From DATAAP01 sp041690495 (lineage in GTDB: Bacteria; Pseudomonadota; Alphaproteobacteria; CACIAM-22H2): a DNA stretch of 19,987 nt. Under the pieces are notes generated by a model, which saw only the letters and a list, made by a program, of their open reading frames with translations, was not told the DNA's origin and did no database searches. Positions within the stretch are counted from its first letter, which is position 1. Each line of letters begins with the position of its first letter. The translations under genes and the position numbers were made by a program. Below, piece after piece: positions 14,450 to 19,987 of this stretch. The stretch lies in assembly GCA_041690495.1 (NCBI GenBank), contig JAWLHE010000019.1:1-19987 (forward strand), written 5' to 3'.

Positions 14450-15496
14450 ATGAAGGTAACCCGACTACTGTCATTCGCCGCGGTCGGCTGGCTGGCGCTC
14501 GCCGCGCCCGCCGCAGCCCAGAACCACAGCTTCAAGATGGCAACCGCATGGCCCGGCGGACCGCTCATGGATATCGGCGCCAAGGCCTTCGCGGAGCGGA
14601 TCGACTTCCTGTCGGGCGGCCGCATCAAGGTCCAGGTCTTCCCCGGCGGCGCGCTCGGCAATGCGCTGAAGGTGCCGGAAACGGTGAAGCACGGCGTCGC
14701 CGAGATGGGCCACACCTGGATGGGCTATGACTGGGGCGCGCAGGTGACGACGACTCTGTTCGGCGGATATGCCGGCAGCTTCGACACCGAGCGGATGCTG
14801 CACTGGATGTACGAGGCCGGCGGCGTCGAGCTGCAGCGCCAGTTCCGCGAGGAGACCGCGGGCGTCATCTCGATGCCGCTGTTCATCCGCACGGCGGAGG
14901 TGTTCGTCCATTCGCGCAAGCCGGTCCGCACGCTGGCCGACCTCCAGGGTCTCAAGATCCGCACCGCCGGTGCCTGGCTCGACATGGTCAAGACGCTTGG
15001 CGCAGCGCCCGTGACCACTGCGGGCGGCGAAATCTATCCGGCCCTCGAGCGCGGCGTCATCGACGCGACCGAGTGGGGCACGCTGTGGGAGAACATCTCG
15101 CCGGGCTTCTACAAGGTAGCGAAGTATCTGGTCATTCCGGGCGTGCACCAGCCGACTGCGCCGTTCGAGCTGGTCATCAACAAGGACGCGTGGGGCAAGT
15201 TGAACGATCGCGACAAGAAGCTGGTCGAGCTGGCGGCGAAGCTCGTGACGTTCGAATCATGGACGCGGATCGGCCAGGAGGACGCGAAATCGCTCGACGT
15301 CTACAAGAAGGCCGGCAACGAGGTCACCGAGCTGACCCCGGAGGTCCAGTTCAAGGTCAAGCAGATTGCCGATCAGTGGGCCGACGAGCAGGCCAAGAAG
15401 GACGCCTGGTTCAAGAAGGTTCTCGACAGCCAACGTCAGTTCGAGAAGATGTGGGCGAAGGCCGACGACTACCGCAAGGTCAAAGTCGCCCGCTAA
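14450..15496 (+). CDS. TRAP transporter substrate-binding protein, DctP family
   Basis: A 348-residue periplasmic binding protein, preceded by GAGGGAGGAA. The Sec signal is residues 1-23 (KVTRLLSFAAVGWLALAAPA then AAA), with the mature form starting near QNHSFKMATAWPGG. GLKIRTAG carries the conserved Arg171 that salt-bridges the ligand carboxylate in DctP proteins. GGEIYPALERGVIDATEWGT (192-211) and the PGVHQPTAPFELVINKDAW region resemble the subgroup that includes 2-oxo-acid binders such as TakP. The ligand is thus probably a carboxylate; anything more is inference. It is the first TRAP gene, 58 bp after the PanB paralogue, and is separated from the membrane subunits by a strong hairpin. Confidence 0.93.
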   Translation: MKVTRLLSFAAVGWLALAAPAAAQNHSFKMATAWPGGPLMDIGAKAFAERIDFLSGGRIKVQVFPGGALGNALKVPETVKHGVAEMGHTWMGYDWGAQVTTTLFGGYAGSFDTERMLHWMYEAGGVELQRQFREETAGVISMPLFIRTAEVFVHSRKPVRTLADLQGLKIRTAGAWLDMVKTLGAAPVTTAGGEIYPALERGVIDATEWGTLWENISPGFYKVAKYLVIPGVHQPTAPFELVINKDAWGKLNDRDKKLVELAAKLVTFESWTRIGQEDAKSLDVYKKAGNEVTELTPEVQFKVKQIADQWADEQAKKDAWFKKVLDSQRQFEKMWAKADDYRKVKVAR

Positions 15497-15506
15497 TGTC
15501 CTTTGG

Positions 15507-15531
15507 GGCGGCCGGCTCTCCGCCGGCCGCC
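15507..15531 (+). repeat. GC-rich hairpin between TRAP binding-protein and membrane-subunit genes
   Basis: A perfect 10-bp inverted repeat, GGCGGCCGGC-TCTCC-GCCGGCCGCC, begins 10 bases after the binding-protein stop. It is followed only by TTCC, so it is not a strong intrinsic terminator. In many ABC and TRAP operons such a structure protects the upstream message or partly terminates, giving excess binding protein over the membrane subunits. That role is inferred here from position. Confidence 0.75.
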
Positions 15532-15604
15532 TTCCTGCGCAGCCAAACGCAACGCCGCCCGAGCAGCCCCCCTCCATGAGCTTCGGCGGCATGGAACATC
15601 CGTG

Positions 15605-16108
15605 ATGGTCCGGATCATCGAACGCATCAGCAGTTTCACCGGCGTCATCGCGGCATGGCTGATCGTGCCACTCGTCTTCGCGACCGTTTATGAGGTCGTC
15701 GCGCGCTACGTCTTCAATGCGCCTACGATCTGGGCCTACGAGATCGGCTATATGATGACCGGGTCGAGCTTCCTGCTTGGCATGGCCTACGCTCTCAGCC
15801 GCGATGCACATATCCGGATCGACGTGGCCTCGGCCCTGTTCCGGCAACAGACCAAAGCAATCATCGACCTCGTCTGCTATATCGGCCTGCTCATTCCGTT
15901 CCTGGCGTGGCTGACGCATCTGCTTTGGATGCGCGCGCTCGAGGCGATCGCCTCCGGCGAAAAGTCGGGACAGTCGGCATGGAACCCGCCGCTGTGGCCG
16001 TTCCGGACGGTATTCTTCATTGCCTTCGCGTTGCTGCTCCTGCAGGTGATCGCCGAGGTCATCAAGTGCGTGCGCCGCCTGCGCAACCCGGAGGCCGGTG
16101 CGCGCTGA
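15605..16108 (+). CDS. TRAP transporter small membrane subunit, DctQ family
   Basis: A 167-residue integral membrane protein with four predicted helices (about 12-34, 44-64, 84-107, 129-152). The motifs RYVFNAPTIWAYEIGYM (34-50), SFLLGMAYALSRDAHIRID (55-73) and the Pro-rich NPPLWPFR entry to helix 4 are typical of DctQ subunits. Together with the large subunit it forms the Na+-coupled permease that accepts substrate from the periplasmic binding protein. The start is uncertain: the ATG at 15605 (or GTG at 15602) has only a weak ribosome-binding site, which could lower its translation relative to the binding protein. The stop overlaps the next start as TGATG. Confidence 0.92.
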   Translation: MVRIIERISSFTGVIAAWLIVPLVFATVYEVVARYVFNAPTIWAYEIGYMMTGSSFLLGMAYALSRDAHIRIDVASALFRQQTKAIIDLVCYIGLLIPFLAWLTHLLWMRALEAIASGEKSGQSAWNPPLWPFRTVFFIAFALLLLQVIAEVIKCVRRLRNPEAGAR

Positions 16109-17424
16109 TGGGCTACTACTCGCTGCTGCTGTTCCCCTGCCTGCTGCTGCTGCTCATCCTGGGATTCCCGGTCGCTTTCGCGATGATGGGAACGGCGCTG
16201 ATCTTCGGATACCTGACCTTCGGCCCCGCCTTCGTGTTCCAGATGGCCGAGAAGGTCGAGGACGTCGCATCCAACTACGTGCTCGCCGCGGTTCCCTTGT
16301 TCGTATTCATGGGCTCCATGCTCGAACGCTCCGGCATCGCCGAGCGGCTGTTCGAGGCGATACATCTGTGGACGCGACGGCTGCCGGGCGGTCTCGCGGT
16401 CGGCACGGTTCTCATGTGCATCGTTTTCGCTGCGTCGAGCGGCGTGGTCGGCGCTACCGAGACGGTCGTCGGCCTGCTCGCGATCCCGGTAATGATGCGC
16501 TACCACTACAACAAGGGGCTGATCGTCGGCACAATCTGCGCCGGCGGTTCGCTCGGCACCATCATCCCGCCCTCGGTCGTGGCGGTGGTCCTCGGGCCAG
16601 TTGCCAACGTCTCGGTCGGCGATCTGCTGGTGGGCATGATCTTCCCCGGTCTGATCATGGCCGGATCGTACATCGCCTACATCCTGACGCTCTGCATCAT
16701 CCGGCCGCAAGCGGGTCCGCGCATACCTCCCGAGGCGAATGACCCGCCTATGTCCCAGAGGCTGCGCATCACCGCAGTCGCCCTCGTACCGCCGATGTTC
16801 ATGATCTTCGCCGTGCTCGGCTCCCTGATGCTGGGCTGGGCCGCACCCACCGAGGCCGCCGGACTGGGCGCATTCGGCGCCGTGTTGCTGACCCTTTTCT
16901 ACAGGACTTTCTCCTGGCAGACGCTGCACGAAGCGATCATGAAGACGTTGACCATCTCGACCATGATCATGACGATCCTGCTCGCCGGCAACATGATGAC
17001 GGGTGCATTCCTCGGCGCCGGCGGAATCACGGTCACGCAGGAGCTGGTCGAAACCCTCAAACTGGGCCCATGGGGCCTGCTCGGCGTCGTACTGGTCCTC
17101 GCGTTTCTGGGCGGGTTCTTCCTCGACTGGATCTCGCTTGTGCTGATCCTTGTGCCGATCTTCACTCCGCTCCTCACGGCGTCGGGAATCGACATGGTCT
17201 GGTTCTGCATCCTGTTCCTCATCGTGATCCAGACGAGCTACCTGTCCCCGCCCATGGCCCCGGCGATCTTCTATTTCCGCGCCATCAGCCCGCCGGAGAT
17301 CACAACCACGCACATGTACCGCGGGGTGATCCCGTTCATCGTCCTGCAGGCCGCCACGCTGGCGATTTGTCTGGTTTTCCCAGGAACCATCACCTGGCTT
17401 CCGTCGGTCTTGCTCGGGCCGTGA
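16108..17424 (+). CDS. TRAP transporter large permease subunit, DctM family
   Basis: A 438-residue polytopic membrane protein starting MGYYSLLLFPCLLLLLILGF, with GGAGG about 12 bases upstream. It shows roughly eleven to twelve hydrophobic helices and the DctM hallmarks: FAASSGVVGATETVVGLLAI, the hairpin-loop region ICAGGSLGTIIPPSVVAVV, GWAAPTEAAGLGAFGA, LGGFFLDWISLVLILVPIF, and the closing QTSYLSPPMAPAIFYFRA. It carries the transport pathway and sodium sites. Translation is coupled to the small subunit by the one-base overlap, and the GntR gene follows after 21 bp. The protein has the usual family length. Confidence 0.95.
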   Translation: MGYYSLLLFPCLLLLLILGFPVAFAMMGTALIFGYLTFGPAFVFQMAEKVEDVASNYVLAAVPLFVFMGSMLERSGIAERLFEAIHLWTRRLPGGLAVGTVLMCIVFAASSGVVGATETVVGLLAIPVMMRYHYNKGLIVGTICAGGSLGTIIPPSVVAVVLGPVANVSVGDLLVGMIFPGLIMAGSYIAYILTLCIIRPQAGPRIPPEANDPPMSQRLRITAVALVPPMFMIFAVLGSLMLGWAAPTEAAGLGAFGAVLLTLFYRTFSWQTLHEAIMKTLTISTMIMTILLAGNMMTGAFLGAGGITVTQELVETLKLGPWGLLGVVLVLAFLGGFFLDWISLVLILVPIFTPLLTASGIDMVWFCILFLIVIQTSYLSPPMAPAIFYFRAISPPEITTTHMYRGVIPFIVLQAATLAICLVFPGTITWLPSVLLGP

Positions 17425-17445
17425 CAAGCGGGCATTAGAAACATC

Positions 17446-18192
17446 ATGGATGCTCCGACTCCTCGCCGCAGCCGGCCCTCCTCCGGCACCGCCCGGCATC
17501 GCACCCGCCGGGGCGCCGCTCCGCAGAGCACACGCGACAAGGGCGACGGTTCTGCCAGCCTGAGCGAAAGCGCCTACCGCCGTATCGAGGAGCTGATCGT
17601 CACCCTCCAGATCCCGCCGGGAACCGTGGTTTCCGAGGCGGCCCTCAGCAAGCGCCTCGGAATCGGCCGGACGCCCATCCGCGAAGCGCTGCAGCAGCTC
17701 GCCCGCGAGCGCCTGGTCATGGTACTGCCGCGGCGCGGGATCATGGTTTCCGAGGTGAACGTCCGCACCCAGCTGCGCTTGCTCGAAGCACGCCGCGAGC
17801 TCGAGCGTTTGATTGCAAGCCGGGCCGCCCGGCGCGCCAGCGAGGCCGAGCGCCGGAGATACCGCGAGATCGCCGTGGAAATGGAGGAGGCCGCCCGCAA
17901 GAACGACGACATCGGATTCCTGCGGCTCGACCACGAATTCAACAGCCTCAATATCGCCGCCTCGCGCAACGAGTTCGCCGCAGGCGCCATGGCCTTGATG
18001 GCGGGCCTGTCGCGCCGTTTCTGGTTCATCCACCACAAGGAAGTCGCCGATTTGCCCGTCACTGCGCGCCTCCACGCCGATATCGCGCGCGCGATCGCCA
18101 AAGGGGACGAGGCGCAGGCCGGCGCCGCCTCCGACCGGCTGATCGATTATGTCGAGGATTGCGCCCGCGCCACGGTCGCCGACGACGCCTAG
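17446..18192 (+). CDS. GntR family transcriptional regulator, FCD (FadR-type) subfamily
   Basis: A 248-residue regulator. The winged helix-turn-helix spans about 40-105: ESAYRRIEELIVTLQIPPGT, EAALSKRLGIGRTPIREALQ with recognition helix RTPIREALQQLARERLV, and the wing LPRRGIMVSEV. The C-terminal FCD ligand domain has the metal-site pattern D-x3-N at 162-166 (DHEFN) and His210 in ARLHADIARA. FCD domains bind small carboxylates through a metal. An unusual basic, unstructured N-terminal tail of about 37 residues (RRSRP, RHRTRRG) precedes the DNA-binding domain. The gene is last in the DUF6166-PanB-TRAP operon, so it should be autoregulated; the shared operator-like sites A-C are its likely targets. 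Confidence 0.93.
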   Translation: MDAPTPRRSRPSSGTARHRTRRGAAPQSTRDKGDGSASLSESAYRRIEELIVTLQIPPGTVVSEAALSKRLGIGRTPIREALQQLARERLVMVLPRRGIMVSEVNVRTQLRLLEARRELERLIASRAARRASEAERRRYREIAVEMEEAARKNDDIGFLRLDHEFNSLNIAASRNEFAAGAMALMAGLSRRFWFIHHKEVADLPVTARLHADIARAIAKGDEAQAGAASDRLIDYVEDCARATVADDA

Positions 18193-18255
18193 AGCGGTTT
18201 TTTCCGGCCGACCCGGGCCGCCGGGCGGCCAGGCCGACCGCGTCGGCGCCAGAAA

Positions 18256-18274
18256 TATGCCGTTGATATATTAC
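18256..18274 (+). promoter_or_regulatory. Predicted GntR operator, site C
   Basis: TATGCCGTTGATATATTAC lies 59 bases before the hydroxylase start. The half TTGATATATTA is identical to site B from TGATATATTA onwards, and the TAT.C lead is kept at the same distance as in sites A and B. It overlaps the -35 hexamer of the promoter proposed here, the expected position for a repressor. Confidence 0.55.
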
Positions 18275-18292
18275 GGTCGCCACTCGTATAGT
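18263..18292 (+). promoter_or_regulatory. Predicted sigma70-type promoter of the hydroxylase operon
   Basis: The -35 TTGATA (18263-18268) and -10 TATAGT (18287-18292) are separated by 18 bases; each matches the consensus at five of six positions. Transcription would start near 18299, leaving a leader of about 35 bases that contains AGGAG (18322-18326) before the ATG at 18334. The promoter makes an independent unit of the last two genes of the locus. Confidence 0.5.
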
Positions 18293-18333
18293 TGAAGGAA
18301 GCGGATTTCCCCGACCTGCGCAGGAGCGACGCC

Positions 18334-19095
18334 ATGATGTCGAAGCGCCAAGCGGCCTTCCGGACCGACTACCGGACCAAGATCTCGCGGTTCTACAGCG
18401 GGCCGCTGCACGTCGCGGTGATCTATGCGATCGGCTTCGCGGCGATCTGGTACTTCGCCGGTCACATCCGCGACACGCAATGGACGGACTGGCTGATCGT
18501 CCCCATCGCGTTCCTCGGCGCCAATTTCTTCGAGTGGTGGATCCATCGCTATGTGATGCATCGTCCGGTCAAGGGGTTCATGGGCATCTACAAGCGCCAC
18601 ACACTCGCCCATCACCAGTTTTTCACTGAAGAGGAGCCGACATTCGACGACACGCGCGACTACCGCATCACGTTCTTCCCGCCTTACGCGCTGGCGACGT
18701 TCATCATGATGACGATCGTTCCGGCGTGGATCGTCGGCCAGATCTGGTCGGCGAACGCGGCGTGGCTGCTGATGTGCACGACCACGGCGATCTATCTGAA
18801 CTACGAGTTCTTCCACTTCTGCTGCCACGTGAAGGATGACCGGCTGGTGAAGCACCTGCCCTTCATCAACACGATCCGCCGCCATCACATCTCGCATCAC
18901 AACACGGCGATCATGATGGAGAAGAATTTCAACCTGACCTATCCGATCGCCGACTGGCTATTCGGAACCACCGACCTCGATCGCGGCGTGATCGGTCACG
19001 TCTTCAACGGCTACGACACGCGCTACAAGAAAAAGAACATGAAGAAAGTGCGCATGACGGTAGACGACCCGGCCGCCGCGGTCGTGCAACCGTGA
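18334..19095 (+). CDS. Fatty acid hydroxylase/sterol desaturase superfamily membrane protein
   Basis: A 253-residue integral membrane di-iron protein; the ATG at 18334 is chosen for AGGAG seven bases upstream (an upstream TTG at 18292 coincides with the proposed promoter). Its histidine boxes are HRYVMH (71-76), HTLAHH (89-94), HFCCH (161-165) and HHISHH (184-189), in the usual order of the superfamily. Hydrophobic helices lie at about 26-45, 53-70, 118-138 and 140-160. Members hydroxylate or desaturate lipids, sterols or carotenoids with O2. The Lys-rich tail (YKKKNMKKVR) is cytosolic. The substrate is unknown; the upstream operator-like element ties it to the TRAP/GntR locus. Confidence 0.9.
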   Translation: MMSKRQAAFRTDYRTKISRFYSGPLHVAVIYAIGFAAIWYFAGHIRDTQWTDWLIVPIAFLGANFFEWWIHRYVMHRPVKGFMGIYKRHTLAHHQFFTEEEPTFDDTRDYRITFFPPYALATFIMMTIVPAWIVGQIWSANAAWLLMCTTTAIYLNYEFFHFCCHVKDDRLVKHLPFINTIRRHHISHHNTAIMMEKNFNLTYPIADWLFGTTDLDRGVIGHVFNGYDTRYKKKNMKKVRMTVDDPAAAVVQP

Positions 19096-19283
19096 GCCGG
19101 CCCATGGCGCAACAGGCGGAAATCAAGCGTTCGGCCGCCTCGCTCGTCGGCGGCATCTTCGTTGCGATCTTCGTATTCGTGCTATGGCTGCTGATCGCAG
19201 GCAGCACCGGACCGGCTGAAATCGCAGTCGGCGCGGTCGGTGCATCCCTGCTGGGGCTCTGGGTGCGCCTCGCCGATCTCTAG
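19092..19283 (+). CDS. Small membrane protein, function unknown
   Basis: A 63-residue protein, GTG start overlapping the hydroxylase stop (GTGA); an ATG four codons later (19104) is the alternative. It has two hydrophobic segments, LVGGIFVAIFVFVLWLLIAG and the more Ala/Gly-rich IAVGAVGASLLGLWVRLA, so it is likely a two-helix inner-membrane protein. The overlap implies translation together with the hydroxylase, for which it could be an accessory subunit. No family was recognised. Confidence 0.6.
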   Translation: MSRPMAQQAEIKRSAASLVGGIFVAIFVFVLWLLIAGSTGPAEIAVGAVGASLLGLWVRLADL

Positions 19284-19305
19284 GCGGACGCCGAGGCCGG
19301 CGTCG

Positions 19306-19542
19306 TCAGCCCTTGCCCTTGGCGGGCGCCGCAGCGGGCAGGTCTTCCTCGAGAATGGTCATGTGCAGGGCGTAGGAGATCTCGCCCTCGTCCTCGTCCC
19401 GATGCAAGGTGGCGATGAACTCATCGCCGATCCGCACTTCGATCGGCGCTCCGCGTTTCGCCGGCGGATCGATCGCGATGCGCTCGTTGCCGAAAGTCTT
19501 GCGGAGATAGGCCTGGATCCTGGCAATTTCGCTGGGGGTCAT
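19306..19542 (-). CDS. DUF3126 family protein
   Basis: A 78-residue protein starting MTPSEIARIQAYLRKTFGNE, with IEVRIGDEFIATLHRDEDEG and SYALHMTILEEDLP, which match the DUF3126 family, common in alphaproteobacteria. The function is unknown. The C-terminus is a short Ala/Pro/Lys tail. Its ATG overlaps the stop of the preceding gene (ATGA), so the two are translationally coupled. It converges on the small membrane protein gene; the 22-bp gap contains a GACGCC/GGCGTC hairpin (19287-19304) without a T-tract. Confidence 0.88.
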   Translation of the reverse strand: MTPSEIARIQAYLRKTFGNERIAIDPPAKRGAPIEVRIGDEFIATLHRDEDEGEISYALHMTILEEDLPAAAPAKGKG

Positions 19543-19772
19543 GTTTCGGATCGCTTCACTGATTTGATCGGACCGCGCGGCCGCCCCGAAGCGAGAGCGA
19601 TCTTGCGGTCCTGAGCCTCGATGAATGCTTTGGCCGGGGCATCGCCGTCAAGGCCGGTTATTTCGAATCGCGGAACCTTGCGGTTCGAGCTGCGCGTCCC
19701 GTCTTCGTACACTACGTCGAAAAGCACGAACTCGCTCTCGCGCGGTTTGCTGCGGCTACTGCTCCGGCCCAT
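19539..19772 (-). CDS. Small hypothetical protein coupled to DUF3126
   Basis: A 77-residue protein with a basic start (GRSSSRSKPRESEF), a strand-rich middle (FVLFDVVYEDGTRSSNRKVP) and a helical segment DAPAKAFIEAQDRKIALASG, ending in a basic tail. GGAG stands nine bases before the ATG. I do not recognise a domain; size and the sequence pattern suggest a small soluble protein. The overlap with DUF3126 suggests the two act together. A zinc finger or signal peptide is not present. Confidence 0.7.
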   Translation of the reverse strand: MGRSSSRSKPRESEFVLFDVVYEDGTRSSNRKVPRFEITGLDGDAPAKAFIEAQDRKIALASGRPRGPIKSVKRSET

Positions 19773-19801
19773 GTCGTTATCTCCAGGGGGCGTACGCTCA
19801 C

Positions 19802-19823
19802 CCCCGCGGACGGGCCCGCGGGG
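19802..19823. repeat. GC-rich hairpin upstream of the DUF3126 pair
   Basis: A perfect 8-bp inverted repeat CCCCGCGG-ACGGGC-CCGCGGGG followed on the plus strand by CTTTG. It is 29 bases before the minus-strand start at 19772, in the leader of the two-gene unit. It lacks a T-tract on either strand, so a leader structure is as likely as a terminator. Confidence 0.45.
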
Positions 19824-19852
19824 CTTTGAGCTTGGGTTAGGCTGCGAACCAA

Positions 19853-19885
19853 AAAGCCACTTAGATCACCGATCTAAGTGGCTTT
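19853..19885 (-). terminator. Intrinsic terminator of the tRNA-fMet gene
   Basis: A perfect 15-bp inverted repeat, AAAGCCACTTAGATC and GATCTAAGTGGCTTT, with loop ACC. On the minus strand the stem ends in GTGGCTTTTTGG, giving a run of five T. It begins five bases after the tRNA 3' end on that strand and separates the tRNA from the DUF3126 pair. Confidence 0.88.
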
Positions 19886-19890
19886 CATGT

Positions 19891-19967
<77 letters not shown>

Positions 19968-19987
19968 GTGATGGGTATGGAAGTGGT

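Noticed and set aside
15877..18075. 732-codon minus-strand open frame over the TRAP and GntR genes
   Set aside because: Its translation is low-complexity (His/Asp/Glu/Arg-rich) and is explained by codon bias of the well-supported plus-strand TRAP and GntR genes.
18216..18230. GGCCG-CCGGG-CGGCC repeat after the GntR gene, near a TTTTTT run
   Set aside because: The T-run precedes the stem on the plus strand, so it cannot act as an intrinsic terminator for GntR; the repeat may be simple GC-rich sequence.

Overview
The window is GC-rich, densely coded DNA from an alphaproteobacterium, most likely a Hyphomicrobiales (Bradyrhizobium/Xanthobacteraceae-like) chromosome. This rests on a pcaD-C-H-G-B gene order typical of alphaproteobacteria, a small DUF3126 protein, an initiator tRNA with an AGG/CCU-type anticodon stem, and frequent ATGA/TGATG gene overlaps. 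The lineage is an inference; no marker gene was searched.

Layout. (1) 1-3467, plus strand: the 3' end of a 3-hydroxybutyrate dehydrogenase-like SDR, then a tight group with an isochorismatase-fold protein that has lost its catalytic cysteine, a Tat-exported chloroperoxidase-like alpha/beta hydrolase, an AhpD-like carboxymuconolactone decarboxylase-family protein and a second SDR. (2) 3674-6921: an M48 metalloprotease lipoprotein and a ThDP enzyme (acetolactate synthase/benzoylformate decarboxylase type) on the minus strand, with a divergent nitroreductase. (3) 6918-11381, minus strand: the protocatechuate branch of the beta-ketoadipate pathway, transcribed pcaD-pcaC-pcaH-pcaG, then pcaB. An opposite-strand, AT-richer orphan gene (8397-8864) sits between pcaG and pcaB. 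(4) 11580-19283: a putative catabolic locus. It has a PhyH-type Fe(II)/2-oxoglutarate dioxygenase, a divergent pair (ABM monooxygenase plus a 63-residue ribbon-helix-helix-like protein), a DUF6166 protein, a PanB paralogue with altered metal ligands, a complete three-gene TRAP transporter, an FCD-type GntR regulator, a membrane di-iron fatty-acid-hydroxylase/sterol-desaturase-like protein and a small membrane protein. (5) 19306-19967, minus strand: DUF3126, a small conserved-looking protein, a strong intrinsic terminator and tRNA-fMet.

The most interesting observation is that region 4 looks like one regulon. A nearly identical element (consensus TATRCMNYTGATATRTYAS, core close to the perfect palindrome CTGATATATCAG) occurs exactly at its three promoter regions: before the dioxygenase (11548-11566), in the divergent monooxygenase/DUF6166-PanB-TRAP region (13098-13116), and before the hydroxylase (18256-18274). 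I saw no equally good copy elsewhere in the window. The GntR protein encoded inside the locus is the obvious candidate ligand-responsive repressor. The locus would import a small carboxylate through TRAP and process it with a dioxygenase, a monooxygenase and a non-canonical PanB-fold enzyme; its substrate cannot be read from sequence.

No stretch longer than about 210 bp lacks a gene. I saw no CRISPR array, insertion sequence, integrase or origin.
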